From: VRUE01 sp963742535
GTDB lineage: Bacteria; Actinomycetota; Thermoleophilia; Solirubrobacterales; 70-9
Assembly (NCBI GenBank): GCA_963742535.1
Contig: CAVUMC010000002.1
Location: 310,001 to 374,000 of the forward strand
Length of the DNA: 64,000 nucleotides
Direction of reading: 5' to 3'
Shown: positions 44,903 through 54,113 of the stretch, piece after piece
How the letters are laid out: each line of letters starts with the position of its first letter
Position numbering within the stretch: position 1 is the first letter of the stretch
Notes under the pieces: model-generated
The model's database searches: none
What the model saw: the letters and a program-made list of their open reading frames with translations, nothing else
Told to the model about the DNA's origin: nothing
Position numbers and translations under genes: made by a program

Positions 44903-47830
44903 TCAGCTCTTCTTCTTGCCGCAGCCCGAGACCTTGAGCGGCAGCTTGTTGTTCTTAACCTTCTTGCCGTTCTGGCCCTTCAGGTTCATCACTGAAGACA
45001 GCTTTTTGCCCTTGCAGAGGTCACGCGAGTTGACCAGCAGGCCGTGCTTCTTGCCGCCTTCCATGCGCAGGATGAACTTCTTGACCGGAACATCCGGCGT
45101 GTTGTTGAACACGGTCTTGATCCCTCCGTTCTTGGAGCTGATCACGCCGTAGAGCTGGATGTTCACCTGGCCGCGCAGGTCAGCGACCAGATCCGGCAAT
45201 TCATGACTGGAGGAGACCAGGTAGACCGGCCCCTTCAGCTTCTTGTCGAGCAGCGGGCTCTTCGCTTCCGCGTGTCCGTAGACCGCGCCCTTCGGGCACG
45301 TGCGCGAGGCCAGCTGCGGTTTCGTACACACCGTGCGGATGTTCCCCTGGTCGAGGAACAGCGCGTGCGGCAGTGCCAGCGCGGTGCGCAGCACATTGGC
45401 GTTGCCGTTGCTGGTTTCCAGAATCGCCCGCAGCTTCGGGTGCTTGGCCCTGGTGGTGTTGCCCTTGGCGAACAGGCGGGTGTGCAGCTTCGGCTTGAAG
45501 CCGAGCTTGTTGCACTGGCTCGCCTGATACGGAGCGGACACCGAGTAGCTGCTCCAGGCCGCCGGATCGAGCGGATTGCCGCCGCCTCCGTTGAGGAAGC
45601 CGGCCGTTGCCTGAGCCGCACAGTTAGTCGGGTTGAGCATGAACTTGGTCCGATCGACGTTGACGTCGATCGACCGCAGGTCCAGCTTGACGCCGCCGAA
45701 CACATCCGGGATGGCGTCAGACACCGCGTTCACCTGTGCGGTTTTCGGATTGACATTGAGCGCCACCCGGACGACGACCGTGCCGAGGTCGAACGGACCG
45801 GAGACCGCCGGGGTGATCACCGCCATCGAAAGCGGCGCCCCCTTATATGGACCGGCGAGGTAGGCGTTGCCGCCCAGGGTCACCGGATGACCACCGGTAC
45901 CGGCCGTGGTCGACGTCGTTCCGATCTTGCTCGCATCGGAGCAACTCGAGCTCGCCTTCTGGGCGGTGCCGGAACTGGCCGCGGCAGCAGCCAGCGAGTC
46001 CTCCGAGCAGTACGGAACGCCCGAGAGGTTGCCGGTCAACCCTTTCGGCAGCGTCACATTGACGCCCTTCAGCTCCTGCTGCCCATCGGGCCGCCCGATG
46101 TTGACCTTGAACGGGCTGTATGCACCCGCCTTGGTGCTGTCGGACTTGGCCGAGTAGGGCGGCGTGAACTTCCGCTCGGCCAGCGTGGTCGGGCAAGTAC
46201 CGCCGCCCGGAACGCTGGAGAGCGTGAAGCTACTTTTCACACCAGCCTGCGTGCCAGGCCGCGCCCACGGTTCCATCTGCCCCGTGGTCTCGGCCGCCGA
46301 GCAGGTCGGCGGGCTGGTCAGCACCGCCTTCGAGCCGTCGAAGTGCAGCGTGACCGATTTGAACGGAGCCTGTGGGAGGCCGTTCGGGTTTTTGCCGGAA
46401 ACGGTGCCGACGACTTCTTCATCGAAGAACGTCGTCGTCAGCTGCCCCGTTTTCGCGTTAGCGGCCGTTTTGCCGACCAACCTGACAGCGACCCCCTCAT
46501 CCTGTTCTTTGGCTTCGACCAGGATGCGGAACTCATCACCAGATTCAGGTTTTTCGCTTAGCTGTTTGCCGATGTATATGTCGCCGGTCAGCGGTTTGGC
46601 GAGTGGCGGCGAGTCGATGACTGCCGTGCCAATCTTGGAGCTGGCAGGACATTCGTTGTTGTAGGTCCGCACGCCCTTCTTGAATTGGTCGTCGGTGCAT
46701 TCCACCAGCCCATTCGAGCCTGATGGGTTGAGGCCCATCCCCGCAGGCAACGTCACCTTGGCTTGGCGCAAGTGGGACTGAGACTGCCCCCCATTGCCTT
46801 CTTTCGCAGGGTCAAAGGGCAGTGTCGTGGTCACCGTAGCGGCGGCCGGCGAGTCGACGTCCGCGGTTCCCGGCGCCACGTCAACCGCAGGTTCGAAGGG
46901 AACGGTCTCACAACCTTCTTGCTGGACTTTGACTCCAGCCGAGCTTTCGACCCGCGCTTCGACCGGCGATGCGCCGCTGGGGAAGAGCGGATTGGGATCT
47001 TCACGCGCCGAGGCACGGAAGAAGGTCGAGTAGAGCTTTTCGTTGGGCGCCGACGGGCTGAAGCAGGTCGTCGGGTTGGTGATGTAGGTGCCATCACCCG
47101 AGCGCCCGAGGTTCACCAGCCTGCTCTTCAAGGTGCCGAAGATCGGCGACGCGGGAGGCGTGACGATCGTGAAGTTCTCGTGGTAGTCGCTCTCCCAGTT
47201 GACATCGGTAGTGAGGAAGACCTCCTCTTTGGTCGATCCGACCTTGAAACCGAAGAGCGCCGGTTCTCCCGGTTTTGGCTCAATGTTGTAGACGGTTACT
47301 TTCGTTCCCTGGGGTTCATTGGGCTGGATGACGAAGTTTTTCGGCAGGGTCGCTGGGGGTGGCGCCGGATTGGGGATTTCGGTCTTCAACGCAACCGTCA
47401 CTTCCTCGCGACCGACTTTCGACCCGGCGGGACACAGCGTCTCGTCAGTTTCGAAGGTGGCCAGAGGGCAGCGTTCAGTCGCAAGAGGATTGACTGTCAG
47501 ACCCGGTGGCAGTTCGACCCGAAGAACCTCGATTTCTTTTTCAGGTTCTTCGAGCACGTTGGCCACGATCACTTTGTGTTTGAGCGTGTACTGCGTGAAG
47601 CCGATCGGCGGGTGACCGCCAGCCGTCACGAAGAACTGGCCCGGAGTTTCAGGCGAGCACTTCGGTTCGTCTGTCGTACAAGTCCCTGCCTGCCAACCAT
47701 CTGCGGCAGTTGCGGGGGTGTTCTGGGGGGCGATGATTTCGGGTGTATCGGTGGCAGCCTGTGCGACTGACACCGACGCTACAAGCCACAGGCTCATCAC
47801 CACAAAAAAAGCAAGCAAGCGCCTAGCCAT
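44903..47830 (-). CDS. Large secreted repeat protein (Solirubrobacterales-type)
   Basis: 975 residues with a signal peptide (LLAFFVVMSLWLVASVSVAQA). It has repeated modules, each with a line like VELPPGLTVNP / VTLPAGMGLNPSG / VTLPKGLTGNLSG, then a cysteine-bounded stretch and CPAGSKVG / CPASSKIG / CSDASKIG. The C-terminus is Lys-rich (KKVKNNKLPLKVSGCGKKKS). I recall large proteins of this type only from this lineage; no enzyme motif is seen. A cell-surface or matrix role is a guess. The 240-bp upstream gap (47831-48070) shows no structure I can name. Confidence 0.75.
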   Translation of the reverse strand: MARRLLAFFVVMSLWLVASVSVAQAATDTPEIIAPQNTPATAADGWQAGTCTTDEPKCSPETPGQFFVTAGGHPPIGFTQYTLKHKVIVANVLEEPEKEIEVLRVELPPGLTVNPLATERCPLATFETDETLCPAGSKVGREEVTVALKTEIPNPAPPPATLPKNFVIQPNEPQGTKVTVYNIEPKPGEPALFGFKVGSTKEEVFLTTDVNWESDYHENFTIVTPPASPIFGTLKSRLVNLGRSGDGTYITNPTTCFSPSAPNEKLYSTFFRASAREDPNPLFPSGASPVEARVESSAGVKVQQEGCETVPFEPAVDVAPGTADVDSPAAATVTTTLPFDPAKEGNGGQSQSHLRQAKVTLPAGMGLNPSGSNGLVECTDDQFKKGVRTYNNECPASSKIGTAVIDSPPLAKPLTGDIYIGKQLSEKPESGDEFRILVEAKEQDEGVAVRLVGKTAANAKTGQLTTTFFDEEVVGTVSGKNPNGLPQAPFKSVTLHFDGSKAVLTSPPTCSAAETTGQMEPWARPGTQAGVKSSFTLSSVPGGGTCPTTLAERKFTPPYSAKSDSTKAGAYSPFKVNIGRPDGQQELKGVNVTLPKGLTGNLSGVPYCSEDSLAAAAASSGTAQKASSSCSDASKIGTTSTTAGTGGHPVTLGGNAYLAGPYKGAPLSMAVITPAVSGPFDLGTVVVRVALNVNPKTAQVNAVSDAIPDVFGGVKLDLRSIDVNVDRTKFMLNPTNCAAQATAGFLNGGGGNPLDPAAWSSYSVSAPYQASQCNKLGFKPKLHTRLFAKGNTTRAKHPKLRAILETSNGNANVLRTALALPHALFLDQGNIRTVCTKPQLASRTCPKGAVYGHAEAKSPLLDKKLKGPVYLVSSSHELPDLVADLRGQVNIQLYGVISSKNGGIKTVFNNTPDVPVKKFILRMEGGKKHGLLVNSRDLCKGKKLSSVMNLKGQNGKKVKNNKLPLKVSGCGKKKS

Positions 47831-48070
47831 TCAGTCTCTCCTCTTAGTTCGCATTGACGTTCCCTAGTTCGTCCCTGCGTATGGCGCTTGATCTCTCCGC
47901 GCCTCTTACGGTAGCTGGGTCTACCCGTCGGCATCAAGGGGGGAAACCCGCATAGTCAAATTGCTGACACGGAACGGTGTAGGGATCGAGAGGCATTGGC
48001 TCTAACAAGCCAAATCAAACGGAATTCTTCGAGATAGTCTTCGAACCAGCGATCGCTTAGTCTCAATCCA

Positions 48071-48526
48071 GTGACGACTCCAAGCGCGGCTCTCCCCTAC
48101 ATCGACGAGCACGGCGTGGTCGTCGATGCCGACCTCGATGCAACCTGGTCGGCCTGTCAGCGCGTGGTCGACGGTTCGTTTCGCTCCGTCGGCCCCACGG
48201 CACGCTTGCTTGGCTGCGAAGACACCATTGCCGCCGGCCCGCGACCCCTCGCCACGGGTTCGAGCCTGCCGGGCTTTCACGTGGAGATCGCCACTCCCGG
48301 AAAGACACTGGCGCTCGTCGGCCGGCATCGCTTCTCCGACTACGCGCTGATCTTTCACCTCGATGAAACTGGCGGTGAGGCGACCACGGTCCGCGCCGAA
48401 ACCCGGGCGAGGTTCCCGGGTGTGAAGGGCGGCATCTACAAGACGCTCGTGATTCGCACCCACGGGCACGTCCTGGTCACCCGCCGCCTGCTCACCGCAA
48501 TGAAGCAACGCGCGGAGCGCACCTGA
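48071..48526 (+). CDS. Hypothetical protein, possibly SRPBCC/DUF2867-like
   Basis: 151 residues without signal or membrane segment. The layout (DADLDATWSACQRVV early, then SLPGFHVE, LALVGRHRFSDYALIFHLDE, and a C-terminal helix VTRRLLTAMKQR) resembles a helix-grip lipid-binding fold, which is only a shape argument. Start GTG at 48071. Its stop overlaps the candidate start of a small membrane protein. Confidence 0.65.
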   Translation: MTTPSAALPYIDEHGVVVDADLDATWSACQRVVDGSFRSVGPTARLLGCEDTIAAGPRPLATGSSLPGFHVEIATPGKTLALVGRHRFSDYALIFHLDETGGEATTVRAETRARFPGVKGGIYKTLVIRTHGHVLVTRRLLTAMKQRAERT

Positions 48527-48714
48527 CTGGCTGGTCGGCAATACGCCCGGTTCTGACGGGCTTCCTGCTCGTCGCCAACGCCATCGTGGTCATCGCGCTG
48601 GTCGCGGCCCACCCGAAAGGCTGGCTCCCTCCGTTCATCGCTTTCGGCTCGCTGCTGATCGGCATGATCGCCTTTGAGCTCTGGGCGATCCGCCATCGTC
48701 ACGACGACGACTAG
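48523..48714 (+). CDS. Small two-helix membrane protein with probable CTG start
   Basis: A 63-residue frame: LTGFLLVANAIVVIALVAAH, a short PKGWLPP turn, then FIAFGSLLIGMIAFELWAIR and a HRHDDD tail. Two clean membrane helices and sensible codon usage suggest it is real. No ATG, GTG or TTG precedes the first helix in frame; the only good candidate is CTG at 48523, overlapping the upstream TGA (CTGA). Function unknown. Confidence 0.5.
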   Translation: MTGWSAIRPVLTGFLLVANAIVVIALVAAHPKGWLPPFIAFGSLLIGMIAFELWAIRHRHDDD

Positions 48715-48739
48715 CCGACTGCCTAAAGGCAGCGGTTGC

Positions 48740-48832
48740 TCAGGCCGCGCGCCCGATCAAGACAATGCCGGCGATCGACGCGGTGGCGAGCAGCGCCAGC
48801 GCGATATCGGTGCGGTGCTCGGTTCCCCTCAT
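48740..48832 (-). CDS. 30-residue single-helix membrane peptide
   Basis: ATG at 48832 is preceded by a near-perfect AAGGAGGAG ribosome-binding site. The peptide is MRGTEHRTD, then a single hydrophobic helix ALALLATASIAGIVLIG, and RAA. No family is recognised. It is convergent with the small two-helix gene, with a CTGCC-TAAA-GGCAG mini-hairpin (48719-48732) between them. Confidence 0.55.
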   Translation of the reverse strand: MRGTEHRTDIALALLATASIAGIVLIGRAA

Positions 48833-48921
48833 TGCTCCTCCTTCCCCATCTATTGGAACACCGGAACGGCGATGGGGATGCTGCGGATGCGTTAAGCGCA
48901 CGCCGAGCTAGTGCGACTCCT

Positions 48922-49854
48922 TTAACCCCCGCGCTCTTGTTCCTCGGCATAGGCGCGACGGAGCGCCTCGTCGAACGATTCCGGCACGACGTCGAAAAGC
49001 TCGGCACCGGAGGGATCGGTAACGACGGTCCGCGTCGTCAGCCCCTCGATCAGGGGACGGGCGACGTTCGTGTCCACTGGCGTCACCAATCCGAGCCAGA
49101 GGGACGAAAGCGAGGGTGTGATCAGCGGCACCGAAATCTTGCGGCGTGGCGCGATCCCCATCGTGCTCGCCATGTGGTCGAGCATCGCCTCGTAGGTGAG
49201 GACGTCCGGACCGCCGATCTGCACCTCGCGACCGGCGGACTTTGGCACCTCCGGGGCCCCGCGGAGGTACTCGACCACGGCGTCGATCCCGATCGGCTGG
49301 GTGTCGGTTCGCAGCCAGCCAGGAGAGATCATCACCGGCAGGCGACCCACCAGGTAGCGCAGCGTTCGGTAGGACTCGCTGCCGGCGCCGACAACCATCG
49401 CGGCGCGAAAGTAAGTCAGCGGAGGACCCTGGTCGGTGAGCACCAGAGCGGTTTGGTGGCGGCTGCTCAAATGCTCGGAAGCGCTGTCCTCACCAAGACC
49501 GCCGAGGTAGACCACCCGCTCGACGCCCTCCTCCTTTGCCATCCGGGCGAAGTTGGCCGCTCCGGCGTGCTCACGCTCGGCGAACCCCCCACCCCCGCCC
49601 ATTGCGTGGACGAGGTAATAAGCGACCTCGATATCGCGACCGGCGCCAGCAAGGCTGTCGGCATCGGCGACGTCCCCAACGTGAAGCTCCAGACCCGCTG
49701 CCTCCAGCCGCTGCGCTCGCGAGGGATCGCGCACCAGGCAGCGAACCTCGGCGCTCGGAGCCAGCGCTTCCGCCAGCCGTCCACCGACGAACCCGGTTGC
49801 ACCGGCGATGAGGATGCGAGGAGCGATTCCCTTGCCTACCCGGCCGGACTGCAA
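48922..49854 (-). CDS. NAD(P)-binding atypical SDR / epimerase-like protein
   Basis: 310 residues. The N-terminal ILIAGATGFVGGRLAEAL is a Rossmann dinucleotide loop, followed by CLVRDPSRAQRL, GDVADADSL and YYLVHAMGG. VVYLGGLG and a weak YxxxR-type pattern replace the classical SDR triad, as in the YwnB/NmrA-like atypical SDRs. It diverges by 10 bp from an SRPBCC gene, a pairing common for this group. The substrate is unknown. Confidence 0.82.
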   Translation of the reverse strand: MQSGRVGKGIAPRILIAGATGFVGGRLAEALAPSAEVRCLVRDPSRAQRLEAAGLELHVGDVADADSLAGAGRDIEVAYYLVHAMGGGGGFAEREHAGAANFARMAKEEGVERVVYLGGLGEDSASEHLSSRHQTALVLTDQGPPLTYFRAAMVVGAGSESYRTLRYLVGRLPVMISPGWLRTDTQPIGIDAVVEYLRGAPEVPKSAGREVQIGGPDVLTYEAMLDHMASTMGIAPRRKISVPLITPSLSSLWLGLVTPVDTNVARPLIEGLTTRTVVTDPSGAELFDVVPESFDEALRRAYAEEQERGG

Positions 49855-49864
49855 AGCTAAGCCA

Positions 49865-50320
49865 GTGCGGATACACCTTCTCGAGCGCAGCCAGCGAGTC
49901 GAGGTCCCAATTGACCGGGCCTTCGCCTTCTACGGCGACGAGCGCAACCTCGAGCCACTGACGCCCCCCTGGCTCCACTTCGAGGTGACGACACCACGGC
50001 CGATCAAGATGGAGGCCGGCGCCCTGCTCGAATATCGCCTGCGACTGCACGGCATCCCGATCCGCTGGCGAACCCGGATCGACGCCTGGGAAGCGCCCAC
50101 CCGCTTCACCGACTTCCAGGAGAAGGGCCCCTACTCACTCTGGGACCACACCCACACATTCGAGCCCGATGGCGAGACGGCAACAATCATCCACGACCGC
50201 GTCCGCTACGCGATCCCCTTCGGCCCCCTCGGCTCCCTAGCCCACGCCCTCTTCGTCCGCCGCGACCTCGAGCGCATCTTCAACTTCCGCCGCGATGCGG
50301 TCGCTGCGCAGCTGGCCTGA
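49865..50320 (+). CDS. SRPBCC-family ligand-binding protein
   Basis: 151 residues with the helix-grip pattern: ERSQRVEVPIDRAFAFYGDE at the start, NLEPLTPPWLHFEV, LLEYRLRLHGIPIRWRTRI split over two strands, and a C-terminal FVRRDLERIFNFRRDAV helix. This matches the cell-division-inhibitor-like SRPBCC group usually found beside SDR epimerases. GTG at 49865, with only 10 bp to the divergent gene, so a leaderless start is likely. Confidence 0.82.
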   Translation: MRIHLLERSQRVEVPIDRAFAFYGDERNLEPLTPPWLHFEVTTPRPIKMEAGALLEYRLRLHGIPIRWRTRIDAWEAPTRFTDFQEKGPYSLWDHTHTFEPDGETATIIHDRVRYAIPFGPLGSLAHALFVRRDLERIFNFRRDAVAAQLA

Positions 50321-50364
50321 GTATTTAGTCGTACCGATCTAGATACGCCGATACACTGCGGCTG

Positions 50365-51825
50365 ATGGGGGGAGTGCGGGGAATAGTCGTAGCGCTGGCG
50401 GCGGGACTAATCCTGGCCGCCGGGTCCGGTGATGCTGGCGCGGCCACTTTGCGGGCCGAGTACCGGTTTCAGGGAAATCTCGCGTCGGAAGTCCCCGGGG
50501 CGCCCGCGCTCACCGACATCGGGCAGGGCAATCGCTTCGCCTTCGAGCGAATCAATGGCCTGGGCCGCCACCAGGTTTTGCGCTTTCCCGAGGGCAACGG
50601 CCTGTCGCTATCGACGCCGGGCCGAGTCGACCCCTCCAACTACTCGGTGATGATGGTCTTCCGGCTCGCGGACACGCATGGCTACCGGCGAATTGTCGAC
50701 CTCGCCGGCGGAACCTCGGACACCGGTCTCTACAACCTCGATGGGCGTGTCGCCCTCTATGGCGGCCGCGACGGCAGCGACGGCAGCGATGGCGCCGTAC
50801 TCACCAACTCATACACCCAGGTCACGCTGACGAACGCGGCAGCTCCCGGCGATGCGGAGCAGGCCACCGCATATGTAAACGGCGATCAGGTCGCGACGGC
50901 AAAGATCGCCAAAGGGTTCGACCTCAGCTCGGGGGAAATGAGGTTCTTCCGAGACAACAGAGTTGGTGCCTTCCCAGGCGAGGAGTCAAGTGGGGCCGTC
51001 TCCTGCATCCTCGTCTTCGACGGCACCCTGACCGCCAATGAAGTGAAGCAAGTCGGGAGCGACCCGCTGCTCTGCCCCGCGCCGAAGCCGACCCCAGGAC
51101 GGGCGGAAGCGTCTGTGACCAGAAAGCCTGCGGCATCGATGACGGGAGACTCGATTTCGGTCGACACCGGACTGACCGTGCGCTGCCCGCCGGGGACAAA
51201 TCCCTGCGCGGCGAGCGGCAGCGTCGACGCGGTTCGGCCATACAGACGGGGGACGGCGTCCGCAAGCACGCGCCTTGGAACGACCAGGTTCTCGGTCCCC
51301 GCCGGCGAGACCAGAAGCGTCCAGGTGCGGCTTCCCGCCAGTGGAGCACGGACCCTGCGCGACGCCGGGTCACTCAGAGTCAGAGTCTCGGCGCAGATCA
51401 AGGCCCCACAAGGGAGAATTGACAGGATCCAGCAAGCGGGAAGGATCAGGGCTCCACGGCCGCCTGCCTTCAGGTCCGGCACCTACACGGGGACGACAAG
51501 CCAGGGCCTGCCAATCGTCCTTTCCGTGCGCGGAGCCACGGTTCGATCGGTTCTCTTTCGCTGGCGGCAACGGTGCGACGACGGCAAGACACACACCAAC
51601 GCGACTGTCCTCGAAGGAAGGGCCCAGGTCCGCCATGGGCGCTTCGTGTTGAAAGGTCAACTCGACAGCGGCGGCACCGCTCGCGTGTCCGGCAAGCTGA
51701 AGGACACCCACGCTTCGGGCACACTGTTCCGAAGGGGATCAAGCGCCTCCGGCGCCAGGTGCGCGGTGGAAGAGATCAAATGGAACGCGCGAGCCGCCAG
51801 CCTCGAATTCGGCACATCCGACTGA
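50365..51825 (+). CDS. Secreted LamG-like domain protein
   Basis: 486 residues: signal peptide (GIVVALAAGLILAAGSGDAGA), then a concanavalin/LamG-like beta sandwich (about 30-230; AEYRFQGNLASEVPG, YSVMMVFRLADTHGYRRIVD, GAVSCILVFDGTLTANEV), and a C-terminal region (about 250-486) with two further beta modules. LamG domains bind sugars or proteins. No catalytic motif is seen. Confidence 0.75.
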   Translation: MGGVRGIVVALAAGLILAAGSGDAGAATLRAEYRFQGNLASEVPGAPALTDIGQGNRFAFERINGLGRHQVLRFPEGNGLSLSTPGRVDPSNYSVMMVFRLADTHGYRRIVDLAGGTSDTGLYNLDGRVALYGGRDGSDGSDGAVLTNSYTQVTLTNAAAPGDAEQATAYVNGDQVATAKIAKGFDLSSGEMRFFRDNRVGAFPGEESSGAVSCILVFDGTLTANEVKQVGSDPLLCPAPKPTPGRAEASVTRKPAASMTGDSISVDTGLTVRCPPGTNPCAASGSVDAVRPYRRGTASASTRLGTTRFSVPAGETRSVQVRLPASGARTLRDAGSLRVRVSAQIKAPQGRIDRIQQAGRIRAPRPPAFRSGTYTGTTSQGLPIVLSVRGATVRSVLFRWRQRCDDGKTHTNATVLEGRAQVRHGRFVLKGQLDSGGTARVSGKLKDTHASGTLFRRGSSASGARCAVEEIKWNARAASLEFGTSD

Positions 51826-51907
51826 CCTTCGCTGCTAATAAATTCTGTCCGCGTCGGCCTCGAGCGATTTGGGCCGTTGGACCTGCGGTACGGCCTATTG
51901 TCCAGGA

Positions 51908-52780
51908 ATGGAGTTGAGCAAACAACAGGCCGAAGCGGTGGGACTCAACGCGGTCTTGGCACCTGAGCCGCCCGTCGCACCCGAGCCACCGACGGCTGAA
52001 GTGCTGGACAGACAGCGCACGCGGTCCCGGCTCAAGAAGTTCGGCGGGTTTTTTGCCCCACTCGCCGTACTGGTCGCCAAGGGCAAGGTTCTTCTCTTGG
52101 CGCTGGTCAAGATCAAGGCCGTGTCGACGCTGGGCACGATGTTCATCTCGATCGCCGCCTACGCCCTGGCCTTCGGCTGGCCCTTCGCCGTCGGCTTCGT
52201 CCTTCTGCTTCTCATTCACGAGATGGGCCACGTCATCCAGTTGCGCCGCGAGGGAGTCGAGGCTTCGGCTCCGATCTTCATCCCCTTCGTCGGCGCTGTG
52301 ATCGCGGCCAAGTCCATGGGCGAGGATGCCGCAGCGGAGGCTCGGGTCGGTCTGGCCGGCCCGATCCTCGGCACCGTAGGAACTCTGGTGCCGCTCGCGA
52401 TCTGGCTGGCGACCGGCAGCGACCTCTGGCGTGCCCTGGCCTACATCGGCTGCTTCATCAACCTGATCAACCTGATGCCGGTACTGCCACTCGACGGCGG
52501 ACGGGCGATGGCTGTCCTCGGCCCTACAGTCTGGATCGCCGGGATCCTCATAGCCGTCGCCGCTGCCGCCATCTTCCTTGGCCCGTTCATGCTTCTGTTC
52601 GTCCTCCTACTCGGCGGGCCCGAGCTCTATTACCGCTTCAAGAATCGGCGCTCGGAGCAAAGCCGCGAATATCACTCGGTGCCGACGAAGACCAAGATCG
52701 CCGTCGCCGCCGTCTACCTGAGTCTCGCCGCCCTACTCACCTTCGGTCTCGCCGAGACATACGTCGCTCGCACTCTCTAG
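51908..52780 (+). CDS. Site-2 protease family (M50) membrane metalloprotease
   Basis: 290 residues with several membrane helices. LLLLIHEMGHVIQL holds the zinc-binding HExxH (His104, Glu105, His108) and NLMPVLPLDGGRAM holds the third ligand Asp. There is no PDZ or CBS domain, so this is a minimal S2P. The N-terminus is Pro-rich. The target, perhaps an anti-sigma factor, is unknown. AGGA directly before the ATG is too close for an ideal ribosome-binding site. Confidence 0.88.
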   Translation: MELSKQQAEAVGLNAVLAPEPPVAPEPPTAEVLDRQRTRSRLKKFGGFFAPLAVLVAKGKVLLLALVKIKAVSTLGTMFISIAAYALAFGWPFAVGFVLLLLIHEMGHVIQLRREGVEASAPIFIPFVGAVIAAKSMGEDAAAEARVGLAGPILGTVGTLVPLAIWLATGSDLWRALAYIGCFINLINLMPVLPLDGGRAMAVLGPTVWIAGILIAVAAAAIFLGPFMLLFVLLLGGPELYYRFKNRRSEQSREYHSVPTKTKIAVAAVYLSLAALLTFGLAETYVARTL

Positions 52781-52814
52781 CCCGCGGGGTCTGACCTACA
52801 CCTCAAGAGCGCAG

Positions 52815-52887
52815 TACCGCTACGGGGATTCGAACCCCGGTTTCTGGCATGAGAAGCCAGCGTCCTAGTCCCCTAGACGATAGCGGC
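52815..52887 (-). tRNA. tRNA-Glu (anticodon CTC)
   Basis: 73-nt cloverleaf on the minus strand. The acceptor arm GCCGCTA pairs with TAGCGGT, the anticodon stem is CTGGC/GCCAG with loop TTCTCAT (anticodon CTC), and the T arm has GGTTCGAATCC. CCA is not encoded. Confidence 0.95.
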
Positions 52888-52978
52888 GAGGACGAAAGAT
52901 CTTAGCGATTTGGGCGGGTTGGTTGTCGGGCAGGGTGGTCGGGGTTGTGGGCTGCAAGTCGGTAGATTGCCTTGCCCC

Positions 52979-53062
52979 GCGGCTGTGGCGGAACTGGTAG
53001 ACGCGCACGGTTCAGGTCCGTGTGGGCGAAAGCTCGTGGAGGTTCGACTCCTCTCAGCCGCA
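52979..53062 (+). tRNA. tRNA-Leu (anticodon CAG)
   Basis: 84-nt class II tRNA. The acceptor arm GCGGCTG pairs with CAGCCGC, the anticodon loop is TTCAGGT (anticodon CAG), a long variable arm GGGCGAAAGCTC follows, and the T arm has GGTTCGACTCC. CCA is not encoded. Confidence 0.95.
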
Positions 53063-53089
53063 TCTTGGGGCGCTGTTGGCGCCCGAGGC

Positions 53090-54010
53090 CTAGGCGGGCT
53101 GCTGGGCGCGGGGCTTCCAGCCCGCTCGGCGGGCGGTGTCGGCGAACTCGTCGGCAAAGACGGGCCAGAGCGCGCTGGGAAGATCGTGCCCGAGGCCCTC
53201 GAAGATGCGCAGGCGGGCGCCGGGGATAGCGCGGGCCGTGGCGCGACCGCCGCTTGGGCGGATGAGGGTGTCGCGGGTGCCGTGGATCACGGTCGCCGGC
53301 AGGTCGAGCTTGTGCAGCGCCGCGGTGCGATCGCCGGAAGCGACGATCGCGTGCAGCTGGCGCAACACCCCGCGCGGGTTGTGGCCCCGCTCCCAGGATT
53401 CCTCGGCCACTCGGCGCAGGCGCTCCTCGTCGGTCGGGTAGGCCGGCGAGCCGATCAGCTCGTAGGTGCGGCGGATGCGCTCGATGAAGGCGTCGCGGTC
53501 CCGCGGCGCATCGGCGAGCATCAGGCCGAAGACCTTGAAGGTCGGCTGTCCCACCCAGCGATTGCCCGTAGTCGAGTGCATCGAGACCAGCGAGCGGATC
53601 CGCTGCGGGTGCTCGATCGCCACGGTCTGGGCGATCATCCCGCCCATCGAGATCCCGACCACGTGGGCGGAATCGAAGCCGAGGTGGTCCATCAGGCCGA
53701 CCGTGTCGTCGGCCATATCGGAGAGCAGGTACGTCGCCGTACCGCGCCGCCGCAGGAGGAGGTCGGAACGGCCAGGCACGCGGGCCGAATCGAGCTTGGT
53801 CGAGTGACCGATGTCGCGGTTGTCGAAGCGAACGACGCGGAAACCGCGTTCGGCCAGCATCACGCAGAGCTCGTCATCCCAGGCGATCATCTGCGTCGCC
53901 AGTCCCATGACCAGAATCAGCGGCTCGCCGTCGGGATCCCCCACCTCTTGGTAAGCGAGCTCGATCCCGTCATTCGCGGGCGCAAGCCGCTCTTCGCTGA
54001 GCTCGGGCAT
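53090..54010 (-). CDS. Alpha/beta-fold hydrolase
   Basis: 306 residues with a canonical alpha/beta-hydrolase core: LVMGLATQMIAWDDE (oxyanion region), VRFDNRDIGHSTK, nucleophile elbow GISMGGM, acid in HGTRDTLI and histidine in EGLGHDLP. These are typical of soluble esterases or lactonases; the substrate is unknown. The ATG at 54010 is chosen because the family start lies near here, and longer readings add unlike sequence. Confidence 0.85.
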   Translation of the reverse strand: MPELSEERLAPANDGIELAYQEVGDPDGEPLILVMGLATQMIAWDDELCVMLAERGFRVVRFDNRDIGHSTKLDSARVPGRSDLLLRRRGTATYLLSDMADDTVGLMDHLGFDSAHVVGISMGGMIAQTVAIEHPQRIRSLVSMHSTTGNRWVGQPTFKVFGLMLADAPRDRDAFIERIRRTYELIGSPAYPTDEERLRRVAEESWERGHNPRGVLRQLHAIVASGDRTAALHKLDLPATVIHGTRDTLIRPSGGRATARAIPGARLRIFEGLGHDLPSALWPVFADEFADTARRAGWKPRAQQPA

Positions 54011-54113
54011 TCCGAAAAGTCTAGCCAGGTGTTTGGCTGAGTAGCCAGTTGGATGTGGCGCGTTGTTCCCCAGCGCAGGGGAATAAGGCGCCACACCGCT
54101 AGGTTGAAGCGCG

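Noticed and set aside
47831..48070. Possible structured RNA or second riboswitch upstream of the 975-residue secreted protein
   Set aside because: I found no conserved riboswitch sequence box or long stem; only short GGGTC/GACCC-like matches.
50760..50800. GACGGCAGC triplet repetition in the LamG-like gene
   Set aside because: Only three units, encoding Asp-Gly-Ser; ordinary coding repetition.
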